From Cocos nucifera (Eukaryota > Streptophyta > Magnoliopsida > Arecales > Arecaceae), in assembly GCA_006176705.1 (NCBI GenBank), contig QRFJ01006421.1, positions 16,126 through 80,125 of the forward strand: DNA of 64,000 bases. The letters are read 5' to 3'. A model generated the notes under the pieces. It did not search any database. It saw only the letters and a program-made list of their open reading frames with translations, and was not told where the DNA came from. The position numbers and the translations under genes are program-made. Shown piece by piece: positions 1 through 10,879 of the stretch; within the stretch, counting starts at the first letter, position 1; the number at the start of each line of letters is the position of its first letter.

Positions 1-1250
1 TTGTCTTAAAATAAGCAAAGGGAATAGGACAAGGATCAAAGTTTGACCCATGTTGCAAGAAAGAAAGGATTGGGGTGTGCGCCCCCTAGAGGTTTTCTAG
101 GGGCATGCACCCTCAGGTATTTTCATGAGGAAGAGAAGGGCACACGTCCTCCTAGGCATGCGCCCCATATGGATAAGGATGGAGAATCCCATTCAAATAG
201 GATTTGAATGGGTCAAATCATTTGAATTTGATTCAAACTCTTGGGAGATAAGTTCCTTGCGCCAACTCAACTTGATCCATCCTTCACCATGCCAAAATTC
301 TGAAATTTTGTGCAACAAAACTCTGAGAAAAAGGGTGTGGGGCATGGAGATCAGATTGGGAGTCCTTCTGCTTTAAGCAATTCAGTTGCTTAAAGCTCCA
401 GGACTCTAGGGTGGCGCCTAGGCTTATAAATAGGGCCCTGTGCTCATTATTTTGCATCGCAATTTCTCTACGGTGAAGCCCTGCCTCTCCCACCATCTCC
501 ACGTCCATTCTTTTTCTCTTCTCCATACCCAAGGAGTTGGGCAAAATTTAGAGATCGAAGGTTGGTCCCTGATCCTGCAATGTTGTGCGACTAGTTCCCG
601 AATCAAAAGACGAAGGTGCTGCCGTTGAAGATCAGTTCGAAGGCTCTATAGAATGACTTCAGATCTGATATTTGGAGATCAGATCCTCGAACAAGAGGAC
701 ATCCAGATCTGATTTGAGTGGACTTCGGTAGAGGCCGGGCACGTGCGCGGCTCCATCCAGAACCTTAGGCTTCGTCAAATCATCAGCACGATAAATTGTT
801 TACCCAAATCAGGTAACATTAGATGTTACGATTTTAATTTTATTTTTAGATTTTGTAATTAGATCATACCAATCAGATCTGAGAACTCTCAAATCTGATC
901 GGATCTAGAAGAAATAATTTTAAAATTTTGCTTTAGATATGATCAGATCAGATCAATCCTATTGCAGGTAAATCAAATTTTCCTTCAGAGGAAACTCACT
1001 AGATCAGCAAAATATTAAGATCAAGAGGGTATTGAAGAGAAGGAGGATAGGGGGAATCCTATCAAGCAACAAAATATATCATATAGAGATAGAGGATAAA
1101 CTTTGAACACTTCCATTCTTCCTTCCTTTTCTTGTATCGATAGTGCAAGAAGAGGAAGAGGGTAAGCTATGTTGTTGTGCCCAGATAAAACATGCGAGGA
1201 AAAGAAACAACAGATATCACATAGAAGCCCTAATTTTCTCTAATCCAATT
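1..1250 (+). repeat. LTR-like retroelement fragment, no coding content
   Basis: Non-coding sequence with the look of a long plant LTR: a TATA box (TATAAATAG at 425-433), a following pyrimidine-rich 5' UTR-like stretch (470-540), and repeated AGATCTGAT motifs at 655-720 and 880-905. The segment at about 690-770 resembles, in reverse complement, the segment at about 63290-63360, so both edges of the window may carry related LTRs in opposite orientation. I could not fix its boundaries or a TSD, and the left end may lie outside the window. The short ORFs here (125-376, 284-544, 440-628) have no recognisable domain. Confidence 0.45.
425..433 (+). promoter_or_regulatory. Putative LTR TATA box
   Basis: TATAAATAG followed about 30 bases later by a pyrimidine-rich leader-like stretch. 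It is placed as expected for the U3/R border of the LTR-like fragment. Confidence 0.4.
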
Positions 1251-2097
1251 TGTTATGGTACAAAAAAAAATTCATTAAGCTCTTATTAGACATTATGAGC
1301 TTACTTAGATTCAATATAATGGTGTCAATTTTAATTTCAATTTTTTTATTTTTGAATATACATATTCATATATGTATGTGTGTGTGTGTGTTTGTGTATA
1401 ATATTATAATATTTGCAAATTTGTAGTATTTTTTATTTTTTTGTTAAAGTTATTTTTGAATAAAAATTCACTTATTATTTTTATAATTTGTAACATATTA
1501 TAGTCTATATTCTTTTGAATATATTATTTATTGATTTACGTAGTTCACTTTCTATTCTTTGTATATTTTAAAAATTAACTATCATTTTGATGATTTTTCT
1601 TTGTTTAGATTATGGAACCACCACAATCATAATTAATTTATTTAGATTGGGTTGGTTCTAGCATCAATTAGCTTAGTCTTAGTTTTAGTTTCATAATGGA
1701 GAATACATTAAGAATTCATTTTTAGTTAACTCAAACCAATATGCTCTTGTGACTTTCCCATTGTATTGATAATTATAACGCACATTTAATTAATTAATGA
1801 CTACTAATATATTAAAGTATTACTAAATTGGTTGAAAGTCCCAGGCTGAACCCAATAGATACTCAAATTATTAGCCCGACTTGACTTATATAACCTATTC
1901 AATAAATTGATCAACCTAAATCAAGTTTAGAATAACATACTCAACTCATCAAAAAAATTCAAGTAAAAATATAATATACAAGAAATTTTATTAAATTTAC
2001 TATCCATCAAAGATTCCTTCCCATGAATGGCTAAAGAATATTATCATCATTAATATTAAAATTTTGGAGTGAAGATAAAGTTTTTTACATGTTTCTT

Positions 2098-2153
<56 letters not shown>

Positions 2154-2734
2154 TTAAAAAGACCATTACTTCTAATATTTATTGGACATATGTAACATTT
2201 ATTTCTAAAAATAAAGTTTTCAAGTACATTTTCTGAAAATAAATTGTTATTTATTGAACTTTTAGGATTTTGGATAACTTGACATGAACAAACCTGATTC
2301 TGATTCATTGGTTTGAACTGGGTTGGGATCGATATTGATTGGTTTGGTTAATTAGGTTTGGTCTGGTTGTAGCTTAACCTTTATTCAAATTTAGTCCGGC
2401 AAAATATGCATGACCTTGCTCCATTTATTTAGTTATGAAGCAAATTTGATTCATACAAACTATTTTATAAATGAATTGAATTTGATTTGATTAAAAATAA
2501 AATAATCAACCAATTTAAAAATTTAAAAAATTGTATAGTTGTAAAAAATCAAGTAATGAGACAATATAAAATTTCATATGAGACAAAATATTATATTGTT
2601 AAAAGCCAAATAAAGTTTCCAACAAAATGGATTTTTCCACAAAACATAAGGTTTGCCAACAAAACCAATTCATCCCCAAAATACCCATAAATAATTAATA
2701 AATATAAATATAAGAAAGAACAATGCAATTAATT
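1251..2734. other. AT-rich intergenic DNA with microsatellites
   Basis: No supported gene. It holds a TG tract (about 1377-1397), an AT tract (2102-2136) running directly into a GA tract (2137-2153), and otherwise featureless AT-rich sequence. The ORFs at 2096-2308 and 2487-2690 are low-complexity readings. Confidence 0.6.
2102..2153. repeat. Compound microsatellite (AT)n(GA)n
   Basis: About 17 AT units followed without a gap by about 8 GA units. Confidence 0.9.
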
Positions 2735-3156
2735 CATTACAAAATTATATTTTGCAATGAAACTTTTTGTCTCTAGGAAATAATTATTTAGCAATGAAAT
2801 ATTATCATCACTAAATAATTCAAATTATTCTATAATAAAACTATATATATTGCCAATAAATATATATTTAATAATGAAATTTGTCATTGCTAAGGATCAT
2901 ATAATACTTAGCAATAAAAACTATTCATCGTAGATTTACACAAAGATAGGTACTTAAAAATTTTTTAGTCCTTTCTTCAATCCTGTCATTTGGTTTTGAT
3001 CTTGTTATTCAGTTCATATATCAATTTTGTACCGAACCAAAGCTTCACTGCTTGAAGATCTATTTTTTTGTTTCAAGAATAAGTTAAATCTTTTAGTCTA
3101 ACCAAGTTTGTCACTAAAAAATCTATAATTTACAACAAAATTGTAAACATCATCAA

Positions 3157-3420
3157 TGAATAAATATTTAGATACTAAATCTTATCCTCACCATAATATC
3201 AAAATCATTGGTGATAAAAGCTCTTGTCACCAAATATAAAAGTACTAGTAATGAAACTAATTGTCATGCAAAAATGCAAATAAATAAAAGTCAATGAATA
3301 AATATTTAGCAACTAAATGTTATCCTCACCAAAATATCAAAATCATTGGTGATAAAAGCTCTTGTTACCAAATATAAAAGTATTAGCAATCAAACTAATT
3401 ATCAACCAAAAATCCAAATA
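3157..3420. repeat. Tandem duplication, period about 138 bp
   Basis: Two consecutive units starting at 3157 and 3295 share long matching stretches, such as CAAAATCATTGGTGATAAAA, with few differences. Confidence 0.8.
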
Positions 3421-3653
3421 ATTTTTTATTTCATATTTTTTTATTTTTGTATTTGCAAATACACATTTGGGAATGATTCTAATATCATCATCAAAATTGA
3501 TAAATAATTAGTGAGAAGAACATGTCATCTCCACAAACTTGAACTTCATGATAATAATATTTTCATCGCAAAAAATCTCAATTCATCATCCTAAAAAAAT
3601 TCCACCAAAAGAGGCAGGAGTCGGTGTATTGGTGCTACAATTTGGCAACAAAA

Positions 3654-3658
3654 ATTAG
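3654..3658 (+). repeat. Left TSD (ATTAG) of the 52-kb nest
   Basis: ATTAG lies directly before TGTTGGGAG and recurs at 56170-56174 directly after GCACCAACA. This is the arrangement expected around an LTR element with TG...CA ends. Confidence 0.6.
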
Positions 3659-4552
3659 TGTTGGGAGAAATTTTGTATGTGCCGAAAATATGAAAAGGCC
3701 TAAAGTTCAAGATATAAAAGCCTAGCAAGACAGCATGTTGGGCCATTGCTAATCACTAATCAGACAACCTCGATGCCAATCAGTCTTTAGCTCCAGGCCA
3801 GTTGGCCCATGATGCGCCTTGTCCGTACCTTGCAACTTATGTGGACAAGAATTGATTGGTCAATTCTCGATGGGCCAATGCGAAACTACTGATGGCTTCT
3901 CTGTAATCAATTTATGAAATATCAGCTTTAATTCTATGGTGACTGACCCCTCTTTAGCATCGTTCATGCTATGATTCTCCGACTTGGTAGGGCAATCCCC
4001 TTATCGGTCCATGCCTCCATGGCTGGCACCATTGATGCTTGATCGTCAAGTAGTCAAATCTCCACCGACCGACTATTATCCCTCCTGGACAAATAAATTC
4101 ATGAACTGCTTGGTTGCTAAGCCTTTCTCCGAGGTGCCTGCGACTCCTTAGCAGACAAACCCTACTAAATGATCATCAAGGACTAATGAAGCACGTCGGT
4201 GATTAGCTCAAATCGAGCAAACTTCAGCTTTCGATGACCAATCCGATCTTGGTCATATTTCTCCACACATGCGCCATCTCACCAAATCTTTCAACACCCT
4301 ATAATTGCGTTGGATAGTAGACGCCCACGACCAACAACCTTGGCAAGCACCCGCCTGATAGACGACCATGACCAACAACCTTGGCAGGCACCCATCTGGT
4401 GGATACCCATGACCAGGGGATCATTTTGTTTGTTGAACAAGATTCTGAGTTGAGCATCGAGAGGTCTCCATCGAAGCCACCTTTGGCCAAAACTTTTCTT
4501 ATACATCCCGCCCTTAGGAGGATTGATCTCAACCATCCACTACAGCATCTTT
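3659..4552 (+). mobile_element. Outermost LTR, left copy (interrupted)
   Basis: Starts with TGTTGGGAGAAATTTTG and runs to CAGCATCTTT, where Copia A begins. The last part (about 4430-4552) is repeated at 53800-53833 plus 56066-56135, and that copy continues into GGTGCTGGGCAAAATC and ends in CACCAACA. This left copy therefore lacks only its last 30 bases or so. Three imperfect units of about 45 bp (CCATGACCAACAACCTTGGC type) stand in tandem at about 4312-4420. No coding region is recognised; ORFs 4291-4536 and 4299-4532 fall in this repeat and are spurious. Confidence 0.55.
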
Positions 4553-7036
4553 TGCTATAAAATATGTTCCAAAGCTAATCGTCAGTTTGTTGACAGTTGA
4601 GCTAATCATGCAATTGTAAATGATTTGTTATGAATAAAATGTTTATTCTAATTTTTTCATCATAAGTGTACATCTTCTTATGAACTCCTATATTGTGATG
4701 AAGTTCTTAGGACTATTTAGATTTAATAAAGAAAGAATTTATCGTTAGTCCTTAAATTTGTTTACGACTAAATGATACATTGTTATCTAAGACGATAATG
4801 TTTATCGAGTGTAGGTCGTTGTGTGCCATATGAATTGATTATCCTCTTAACCAAGGAGTCGAGAGACACTGGTATGGCATGCAGGTGAGATGTATAGGTA
4901 CATCATCACTGAACGTGATCAACTCTAAAGCATTCTGCTATTAAGATTTACTCCAATGGGATATGGGTATGTGTCCCTCGGATTTGAGATCACCATAGTG
5001 ACTTGCAAGCAACTTACTATGCTTTAGTGCCCGACTATCTAAATTTTTAATTTAGTAATGAAAGGTTTTTGGGCACAGTCAAGTACATATGAAGTTGGTG
5101 AGTGAGTCAAGATGGGATTAACTACTCTTGGTTTCAGGAGCTATGTATAATTGTATTTTCAATTTAGCAAAAGCTTGGCTAGGGTAGTCCTAATAAGGAG
5201 TCACAGGATTGATTGCTTTGAAATACATTATGGATGCACTATTCTAAGTTGACAGTTTAACTTTGAGTCATCCTAAATACAGAGGTCAAAGGGATAAATT
5301 ATACGGTAACCATATTCATATGAATTCTAGAATGTTGCTTTACATACATTCGACCTATCTGAATATTGGATACCATTGCTAGATGGTTACTTTGATTAGT
5401 ACTAAAATTTATTTTTTTGCTATCGACTTAAGTTTGAACCTATGGGATCACACACATTAGAGATTTTGATCTGATCAGATGGTTGATCAATAATTATGAA
5501 TCATTCTAGGATCAAACAGTCAATATGATTGATGTTTGACTTAGTGTAAGTATTGTAGGAGGATTTATTAGCTATCAAATAACTAATTGGCTCAATTTGA
5601 TTGAGCATTAGGGCTAAGATCAAGTCTAATTGAATGAGATTCAATTAGGTTTGGTTTAGACTTGATATGTCAAATCTAATTGGTTTATAGGATAAGCCAA
5701 TTGCAAGGAAGATCAATTTTCTATTCAACTAGGACTTATGTGCACTTAATTTCTAATTTGATTAGGATTTAAATTAAAATTAGATATGATTTAATTTGAT
5801 TTAAATGGGCTCTTAGTTGGACTATGATCATCTTTAATTAGGTTGCATCAATTCTAATTTAATTGGATTTAAAATCTTGGTTTGACTAAAGAAAATATAA
5901 GAGTCCAGTTTGATTCGGACTCTCTTCCTTCTCCTTGTGCCTAGACTCCCCATGCCCATGCCCCTTATTCTAAGTTTTGCATGATGTTTTCTCATGCCAA
6001 AGAGCCCCACGCATGCCCCCCTTTGGTTTAGTTTGGAAATAAATCTTGACTAGGTCAAAACAAGCAAGTTGTTTTGACCGAGGACTCTCTTTGATAGAGT
6101 TTTTGATTCCCCGAACTCTATCCACTAAGAGGCACCAACTATAATCAGATTTGATCTGATTTTGGCAGAGAAAAGGAGAAATTTTTGTGTGCATTTTAGG
6201 TATCCCATGCCTAGGAAAAGGAGGTGCTCAAGAGTTGGGTGCCCCCAACAATTTTTTCCTTTGGACATGCCTTTCTAAGTATTTGACCTAGAGAATGACT
6301 CTTTTATATCTCTCTATTTAGGTAGAGGTTGGGTGTGAGGTTTGGCAGAGAGTTTCACCATGGGATAACCTTTGGGCATGGGAATATTGAGGCATAGACA
6401 CCTTGTGGGCATGGGGTTTCTTTTGGATAACTTCCAGGGTTGTCCTGGTGAGAGAAAAGAAAGAAGAGAAGAAAGGGTTTCTTTTCTAGGGTTTCTCCTC
6501 TTCCTCTTTCATGTTCTTTTGAGAGATTAGTGAGGAAGAAAACATCTCTCAAGTCCTCCTCTAAGTCTTCATTCCTTGGAAAGTCCAAGAGTTTGAAATA
6601 AGAAGAAACAAGATCAACCATCAAAGAGAGATCTTCATGGTGCTAGCATGCTACGCAGATTTTCGATCACTGAATCTCCAATCAGATTTGAAGCTTCGTA
6701 TGAATAATCCTTAGAGGCCAAACATTCTATGTGGCTTGAAACAACAACCTCAACCTTGAAAATAGTAAGTAGAGTTTTCAACCCATGATCAGGTATAGAG
6801 ATCTGATCTCTATAATGTTCTAGATTAGATCTAGACTAGGCATTAATATGATCAATATCTTTCATGTTATTTATTTATTTTTCATATTTAATACATGCTA
6901 TTATCAGGTAATAAGATCCTAGATCTAAAAATTTTTACATGCTTTAGTTGATTAATATGATTAATCTAAATCTTCTACTTGCACTATTTTTGAAAAAGTT
7001 TCGAAAATTAACCATGTAACCCTAGATTTTTTCTTA
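4553..7036 (+). mobile_element. Copia A, 5' LTR
   Basis: About 2.5 kb. It starts TGCTATAAAATATGTTCC, homologous to the starts of the other family LTRs (TGTTGGGAATGTATCCC at 45372, TGTTGAAAAATGTATCCC at 48762, TATTGGAAATATGTTCC at 15002), and ends TTTTTTCTTA directly before the primer-binding site. The minus-strand copy at 51131-53626 has about the same length. The flanking TCTTT cannot be matched to a right TSD because the 3' LTR is truncated. Confidence 0.8.
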
Positions 7037-7039
7037 AAT

Positions 7040-7051
7040 TGGTATCAAAGC
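7040..7051 (+). promoter_or_regulatory. Primer-binding site of Copia A (initiator tRNA-Met)
   Basis: TGGTATCAAAGC matches 11 of 12 bases of the usual plant Copia site TGGTATCAGAGC, complementary to the 3' end of initiator tRNA-Met. It lies 3 bases after the LTR. Confidence 0.85.
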
Positions 7052-7182
7052 CTAGATCTGGTTGATATAATATTTATGTATATTTTAGATTAATTATTTA
7101 GATTAGATTTAAATTATAATCTTATATTAAAATATAAAATAAATAATTAGATTGCATATACTAATCTTATAAGGTTATCCTG

Positions 7183-7204
7183 CTGTATGGTTTATCCCTT
7201 ATAG
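7183..7204 (+). promoter_or_regulatory. Conserved leader hairpin (Copia A copy)
   Basis: CTGTATGG, loop TTTATC, CCTTATAG: an 8-bp stem with one wobble and one mismatch. The equivalent stems in the other copies (36112-36133, 50793-50814, 50965-50986) are perfect. It lies about 130 bases after the primer-binding site, a place where retroelements often carry dimerisation or packaging signals; that role is inferred. Confidence 0.6.
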
Positions 7205-7453
7205 TAAAAAGGTTGTCCTAGTATGTATTGATCTAAAAATTAATCATAAATATGTTAGATTTGATCTAAAAAAATTTATAATTTTATAGATTTAAAATTA
7301 TTTTAATCTAAAATTTATTATCATTAATATGTCTAGATTACATCTAAAATGGATTTATGATTTTATTTATTTTATGTGCATTATTTATGAATTAAATATT
7401 TTATTTATTTTATGTGCATTATTTATGAATTAAACATGCAATTAATTGATGTT

Positions 7454-7458
7454 TATGA
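7454..7458 (+). repeat. Left TSD (TATGA) of the element in Copia A leader
   Basis: TATGA directly before TGTTATGG. The same five bases follow the element at 10875-10879. Confidence 0.85.
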
Positions 7459-8358
7459 TGTTATGGTATCAACTCGCTTTGATACCAAATTGTTGAGATA
7501 TCAGCTATTCTGATACTGCTTGTTAAGGATCTAATACCAAATTATTATGGCAGAAAGAAGAAAGAAATAAAATAAAAAAAAAATCAAGTACGTGGATTAG
7601 CCTAAAGGCTCACCTCCACGGGATATGCAAAGATTCACTATGAAAGAGAAAAATAGGTATAAGAGAAGAATACCCACTCTCAACTCACTGTACATAAATC
7701 TCTCTCAATTAGAAGCTATCCTCACAAAAACTCTCTCAAAATCTCAAGAAGATCCATAGAAGCTACAAGATGCTCTACCTCACAACCTCCTCGTCAGATA
7801 CTATGTACCTATTGCTTCTCTCTCTCGTAGGTTGTATGTACTTGATGCTCTACCAAGCTCTTCTCGAGGTTGCTTGAGCCTCTCTACGTACCTCCCATGC
7901 CACACATGCCATCTTTTTTTTTTCACAGCATCTCAGCCCTTTAAATAGGATGAGAATCCTTTTCTCAATAATTCACAGGAGTCCTAACAAGGCTCGTTCT
8001 CCTAATATGAGTCGAACATGTCCTTGATGGAGTCTTGAAATATTGTTTGACCTTCAGATCATGACCGCAACCCTCCATAGCCATTGAATCCTTCATAGAT
8101 CCCTTAGATTAATCACAATCTGAGTTCAAACAAAAAAAACCCATCATGCTCTGTTCGCCTCCATCGAGCTAGCTCGATTGTGTCTCACTTGGACACCTGC
8201 TATTTGTCTGCCTGAGAGAGCTGGCTCGATTGTGGTTCAAGCCAGCTTGATCTCAATCCAAGTTGGCCTGACCGCATATCAGAGTCTGCTCGACTGCTGT
8301 GCTAAAAATTGATTCTCTTCTTGCTATGGATTGAATTCGAGATGTTAAATCTTAACAA
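7459..8358 (-). mobile_element. Non-autonomous Copia element, 3' LTR (left copy)
   Basis: Direct repeat of 9935-10874. It starts TGTTATGGTATC and ends CTTAACA; read on the minus strand it starts TGTTAAGATTT. The element is on the minus strand because its primer-binding site lies left of the right-hand LTR and its gag reads leftwards. The LTR edge contains primer-binding-site-like 12-mers at 7476-7487 and 7507-7518, 31 bp apart. Confidence 0.85.
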
Positions 8359-8689
8359 TCTCCACCTCGACTCAATATTCGGCCTCTGACTTTGAGAGCT
8401 TATGATCCATCTCGTCCTCATATCCTGGGGCACGCCTATTGATCATGGATGGACAAATATGGGAGTCGAGCTAGGCTGCTCGATCCCATCTCTATCATGA
8501 GCTGTGTCCATTTTGACCAAAGATCTGGTCGAAGAATTCTCTTGTGGTAATCGAAACTTTACTCCACGACATCGCCTCTCATCCTCTCGAGTCTTCCATC
8601 TCGTGCTCGATCCATCTCCACCTGAAGCTCCACCTCGCACTGGACTTTCTTTGGCTCCTAAAGTTCCATCTCGCACTGAACTTCCTACT

Positions 8690-9847
8690 AGATAGTAATG
8701 TCCTCTTATCTTCTTCTTTCACTCCAATATCATCCTATCATCACACATGACCTTCAGGATTCCATCACCAGCTACCCACCTGTAGTCATTTAAATCCATT
8801 CTACTCGATGAGATAAGATTCCATCTGAAATCGGGTATGTATCGGACCTCCTTTAATCTCCTCACTACACCATCATGTGTCTTCCAACTGACCATCCTAA
8901 TGCCTCTAATCGCACAGCTCGATTCATCCGGTTGATAAACAGTGCCATCACTACTCTCTTGGAGTCAAACTGCTCCTTTCTACAACAAACATGATATGTG
9001 TATGCAGAATCTAAAATTTACTGATAGGAAGAAATAGATACCTCATCAGATATCTTCAAGACATCATCCTCTAATGAGCTACTGGCCGTTGCTATAGTAG
9101 CCCTAGTCCGATCCTTGAGTTATGGGCAATCCTTGACTCGATGTCCTAACTCATCGCACCTATAGCATCTGATCTTGCTAGGATCTCTCATGTTGAATCT
9201 GAATCATCCTCCTTGCAATCCTCTGTCACTCTGTCTACTACCTCTTGCTCCTTTAGAAACTGCCAAAGCTGAGCTGCCTCCATCTGAGCTCGAAGCTGGA
9301 TTCTTTCTTCTAAGAACCTCATTCTGGAGTATCATTACAGTGACCTCGTCCATCTTAATGGTGCTCTTTTCCACTAGAAGAGTAGTCACCAAGAACTCAT
9401 ATGAAGGAGGGAGTGATGCTAGCAAGACCAATGCCCTGGTCTTCTTCTCAACTTTTCACCAATGTTGAGAAGGTCAGTAAGGATCTTCTGAAAGTTGGAT
9501 AGATGCTTCCGCATGCTCTGGCCTTCATCCATCCATAGTTGATAGAACTGCCTCCAAAGAAATAGCATGTTGGTTAGCGACTTTGCCATATACAACTCCT
9601 CGAGCTTCGACCATAGCACCATCGAAAAAGTCTAATTAAGTTTATGGATCACCACATCATCCGCTAGATACAAGTAGATCATGCTCACCATCTTTATCTA
9701 GATCCGCTTTTAATCCTTCACCTCTATGATGGCTAACATCTCGTCATACAAGAGAGCATTGATCAACCCATGTTGGATGAGGACATTCTTTATCCTTGCT
9801 TGCCACAAGGATAAATTATCCTTCCCATCGAACCTATTGATCTCCAT
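8690..9847 (-). pseudogene. gag: Copia gag with protease remnant (non-autonomous element)
   Basis: Decayed Gag of the Ty1/Copia UBN2 type, the structural protein that would form the virus-like particle around element RNA in the cytoplasm. The start is an ATG at 9847-9845, about 75 bases after the primer-binding site, followed by an N-terminal stretch containing FDGKDNLSLWQARIKN. The core reads through 9622-9419 (motifs WSKLEELYMAKSLTN and LFLWRQFYQL) and, after a frameshift, 9431-9204 (SLPPSYEFLVTTLL). A complete zinc knuckle CX2CX4HX4C lies at 9167-9126. A protease start follows, with DSA at 9011-9003 in place of the usual DSG, then RYIPDFRWNLISS at about 8860. Integrase, reverse transcriptase and RNase H are absent, so the element depended on enzymes from elsewhere. 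Stops interrupt the region around 9670-9720. Confidence 0.85.
9126..9167 (-). other. Gag zinc knuckle CX2CX4HX4C
   Basis: Minus-strand reading CYRCDELGHRVKDC has all four metal ligands. This is the nucleocapsid RNA-binding motif of Copia Gag. Confidence 0.9.
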
Positions 9848-9920
9848 CTTGATTGTGCTTGTCTTCTCTTTATTCTTTAATCTCTATGCATTGCTACAAT
9901 CTATGCTCCAGTACTATCTA

Positions 9921-9932
9921 GCTCTGATACTA
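9921..9932 (-). promoter_or_regulatory. Primer-binding site of the 7459-10874 element
   Basis: Minus-strand TAGTATCAGAGC matches 11 of 12 bases of the initiator tRNA-Met site and lies 2 bases from the LTR edge at 9935. Two further near-matches, TGGTATCAGAGT at 9963-9952 and again at 9994-9983, follow inside the LTR at exact 31-bp steps. Confidence 0.8.
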
Positions 9933-9934
9933 AT

Positions 9935-10874
9935 TATTAGGATATCAACTTACTCTGATACCAAACTATTGGGATATTAGCTACTCTGATACCACTTGTT
10001 AAGGATCTAGTTCTAAATCATTATAGCAGAAAGAAGAAAGAAATAAAATAAAAAAATAATCAAGTACGTGGATCAGCCTAAAGGCTCGCCTCTATGGGGC
10101 ATGCAAAGCTTCACTATGAAAGAGAAAAATAGGTACAAAAGAAGAACACCCACTCTCAACTCACCATACATAAATCTCTCTCAACTAGAAGATACTCTCA
10201 TAAAAGCTCTCTCAAAATCTTAAAAAGACCCACAGAAGCTACAAGATGCTCTACCCTCACAGTCTCCTCATCAGATGCTATACACTTGTTACTTCTCTCT
10301 CACAGGTTGTACATACTCGATGCTCTACCAAGCTCCTCTCGACGGTTGCCTGAGCCTCTCTACGTGCCTCTCACACCACATGCGACATCTTTTTTTGCTC
10401 CATAGCATCTCAGTCATTTAAATAGAATGAGAATCCTCTTCTCGATAGCTCACAGGAGTACTAATAGGGCTCATTCTCCTAATATGAGTCGAACATATTT
10501 TTGATGGAGTCTTGGAATATTTTTTGATCTTTAGATCGTGACTGCAACCCTCCATGGCTACTGGATCCTATGGTCCACGCGCAACTCCCGTAGATCCTTT
10601 GGATTAATCATAATCCGAGTCCAAATAGAAAAAATTTCATCATGTTTTGTTCGCCTCCATCGAGCCAGTTTGGTTAGGGGTCGAGCTGGCTCGACTGCAT
10701 ATCATTCGAATTCCTACTATCTATCTATCTGAGAGAGCCTACTCAACTGTGGTTCGAGTCGACTTGATCTAAATCTATGCTAGCTCGATCGTGTATCAGA
10801 GCCAGCTAGATTGCTGTGCTAAAAATTGATTCTCTTCTTGCTATGGATCAAATTCGAGGCATCAAATCCTAACA
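9935..10874 (-). mobile_element. Non-autonomous Copia element, 5' LTR (right copy)
   Basis: Direct repeat of 7459-8358, ending AATCCTAACA at 10874 and followed by the TSD TATGA (10875-10879). Both LTRs contain a TATTTAAA-like TATA candidate on the minus strand (near 7945 and 10415). The two copies differ by scattered substitutions, so the insertion is not recent. Confidence 0.85.
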
Positions 10875-10879
10875 TATGA
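10875..10879 (+). repeat. Right TSD (TATGA)
   Basis: Matches 7454-7458 exactly. Downstream sequence resumes the Copia A leader, homologous to 36360 onwards. Confidence 0.85.

Larger units (their letters stand above)
2735..3658. repeat. CACTA-like subterminal repeat region (left part)
   Basis: AT-rich sequence with many copies of a short motif in both orientations (TTAGCAATGAAA and TCATTGCTAA types, for example 2789-2800, 2870-2895, 2910-2930). It begins near CATTACAAAATTATATTTTG (2735). The same style of sequence continues beyond the nest at 56170-56325 and ends in GTTGTAGTAA, which resembles an inverted CACTA terminus. I read this as a decayed CACTA-type or similar DNA element into which the 52-kb nest inserted. 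No 3-bp TSD could be matched, so the call is tentative. Confidence 0.35.

Noticed and set aside
2096..2308. 70-residue ORF ending in Tyr-Ile repeats
   Set aside because: Reading of the AT/GA microsatellite.
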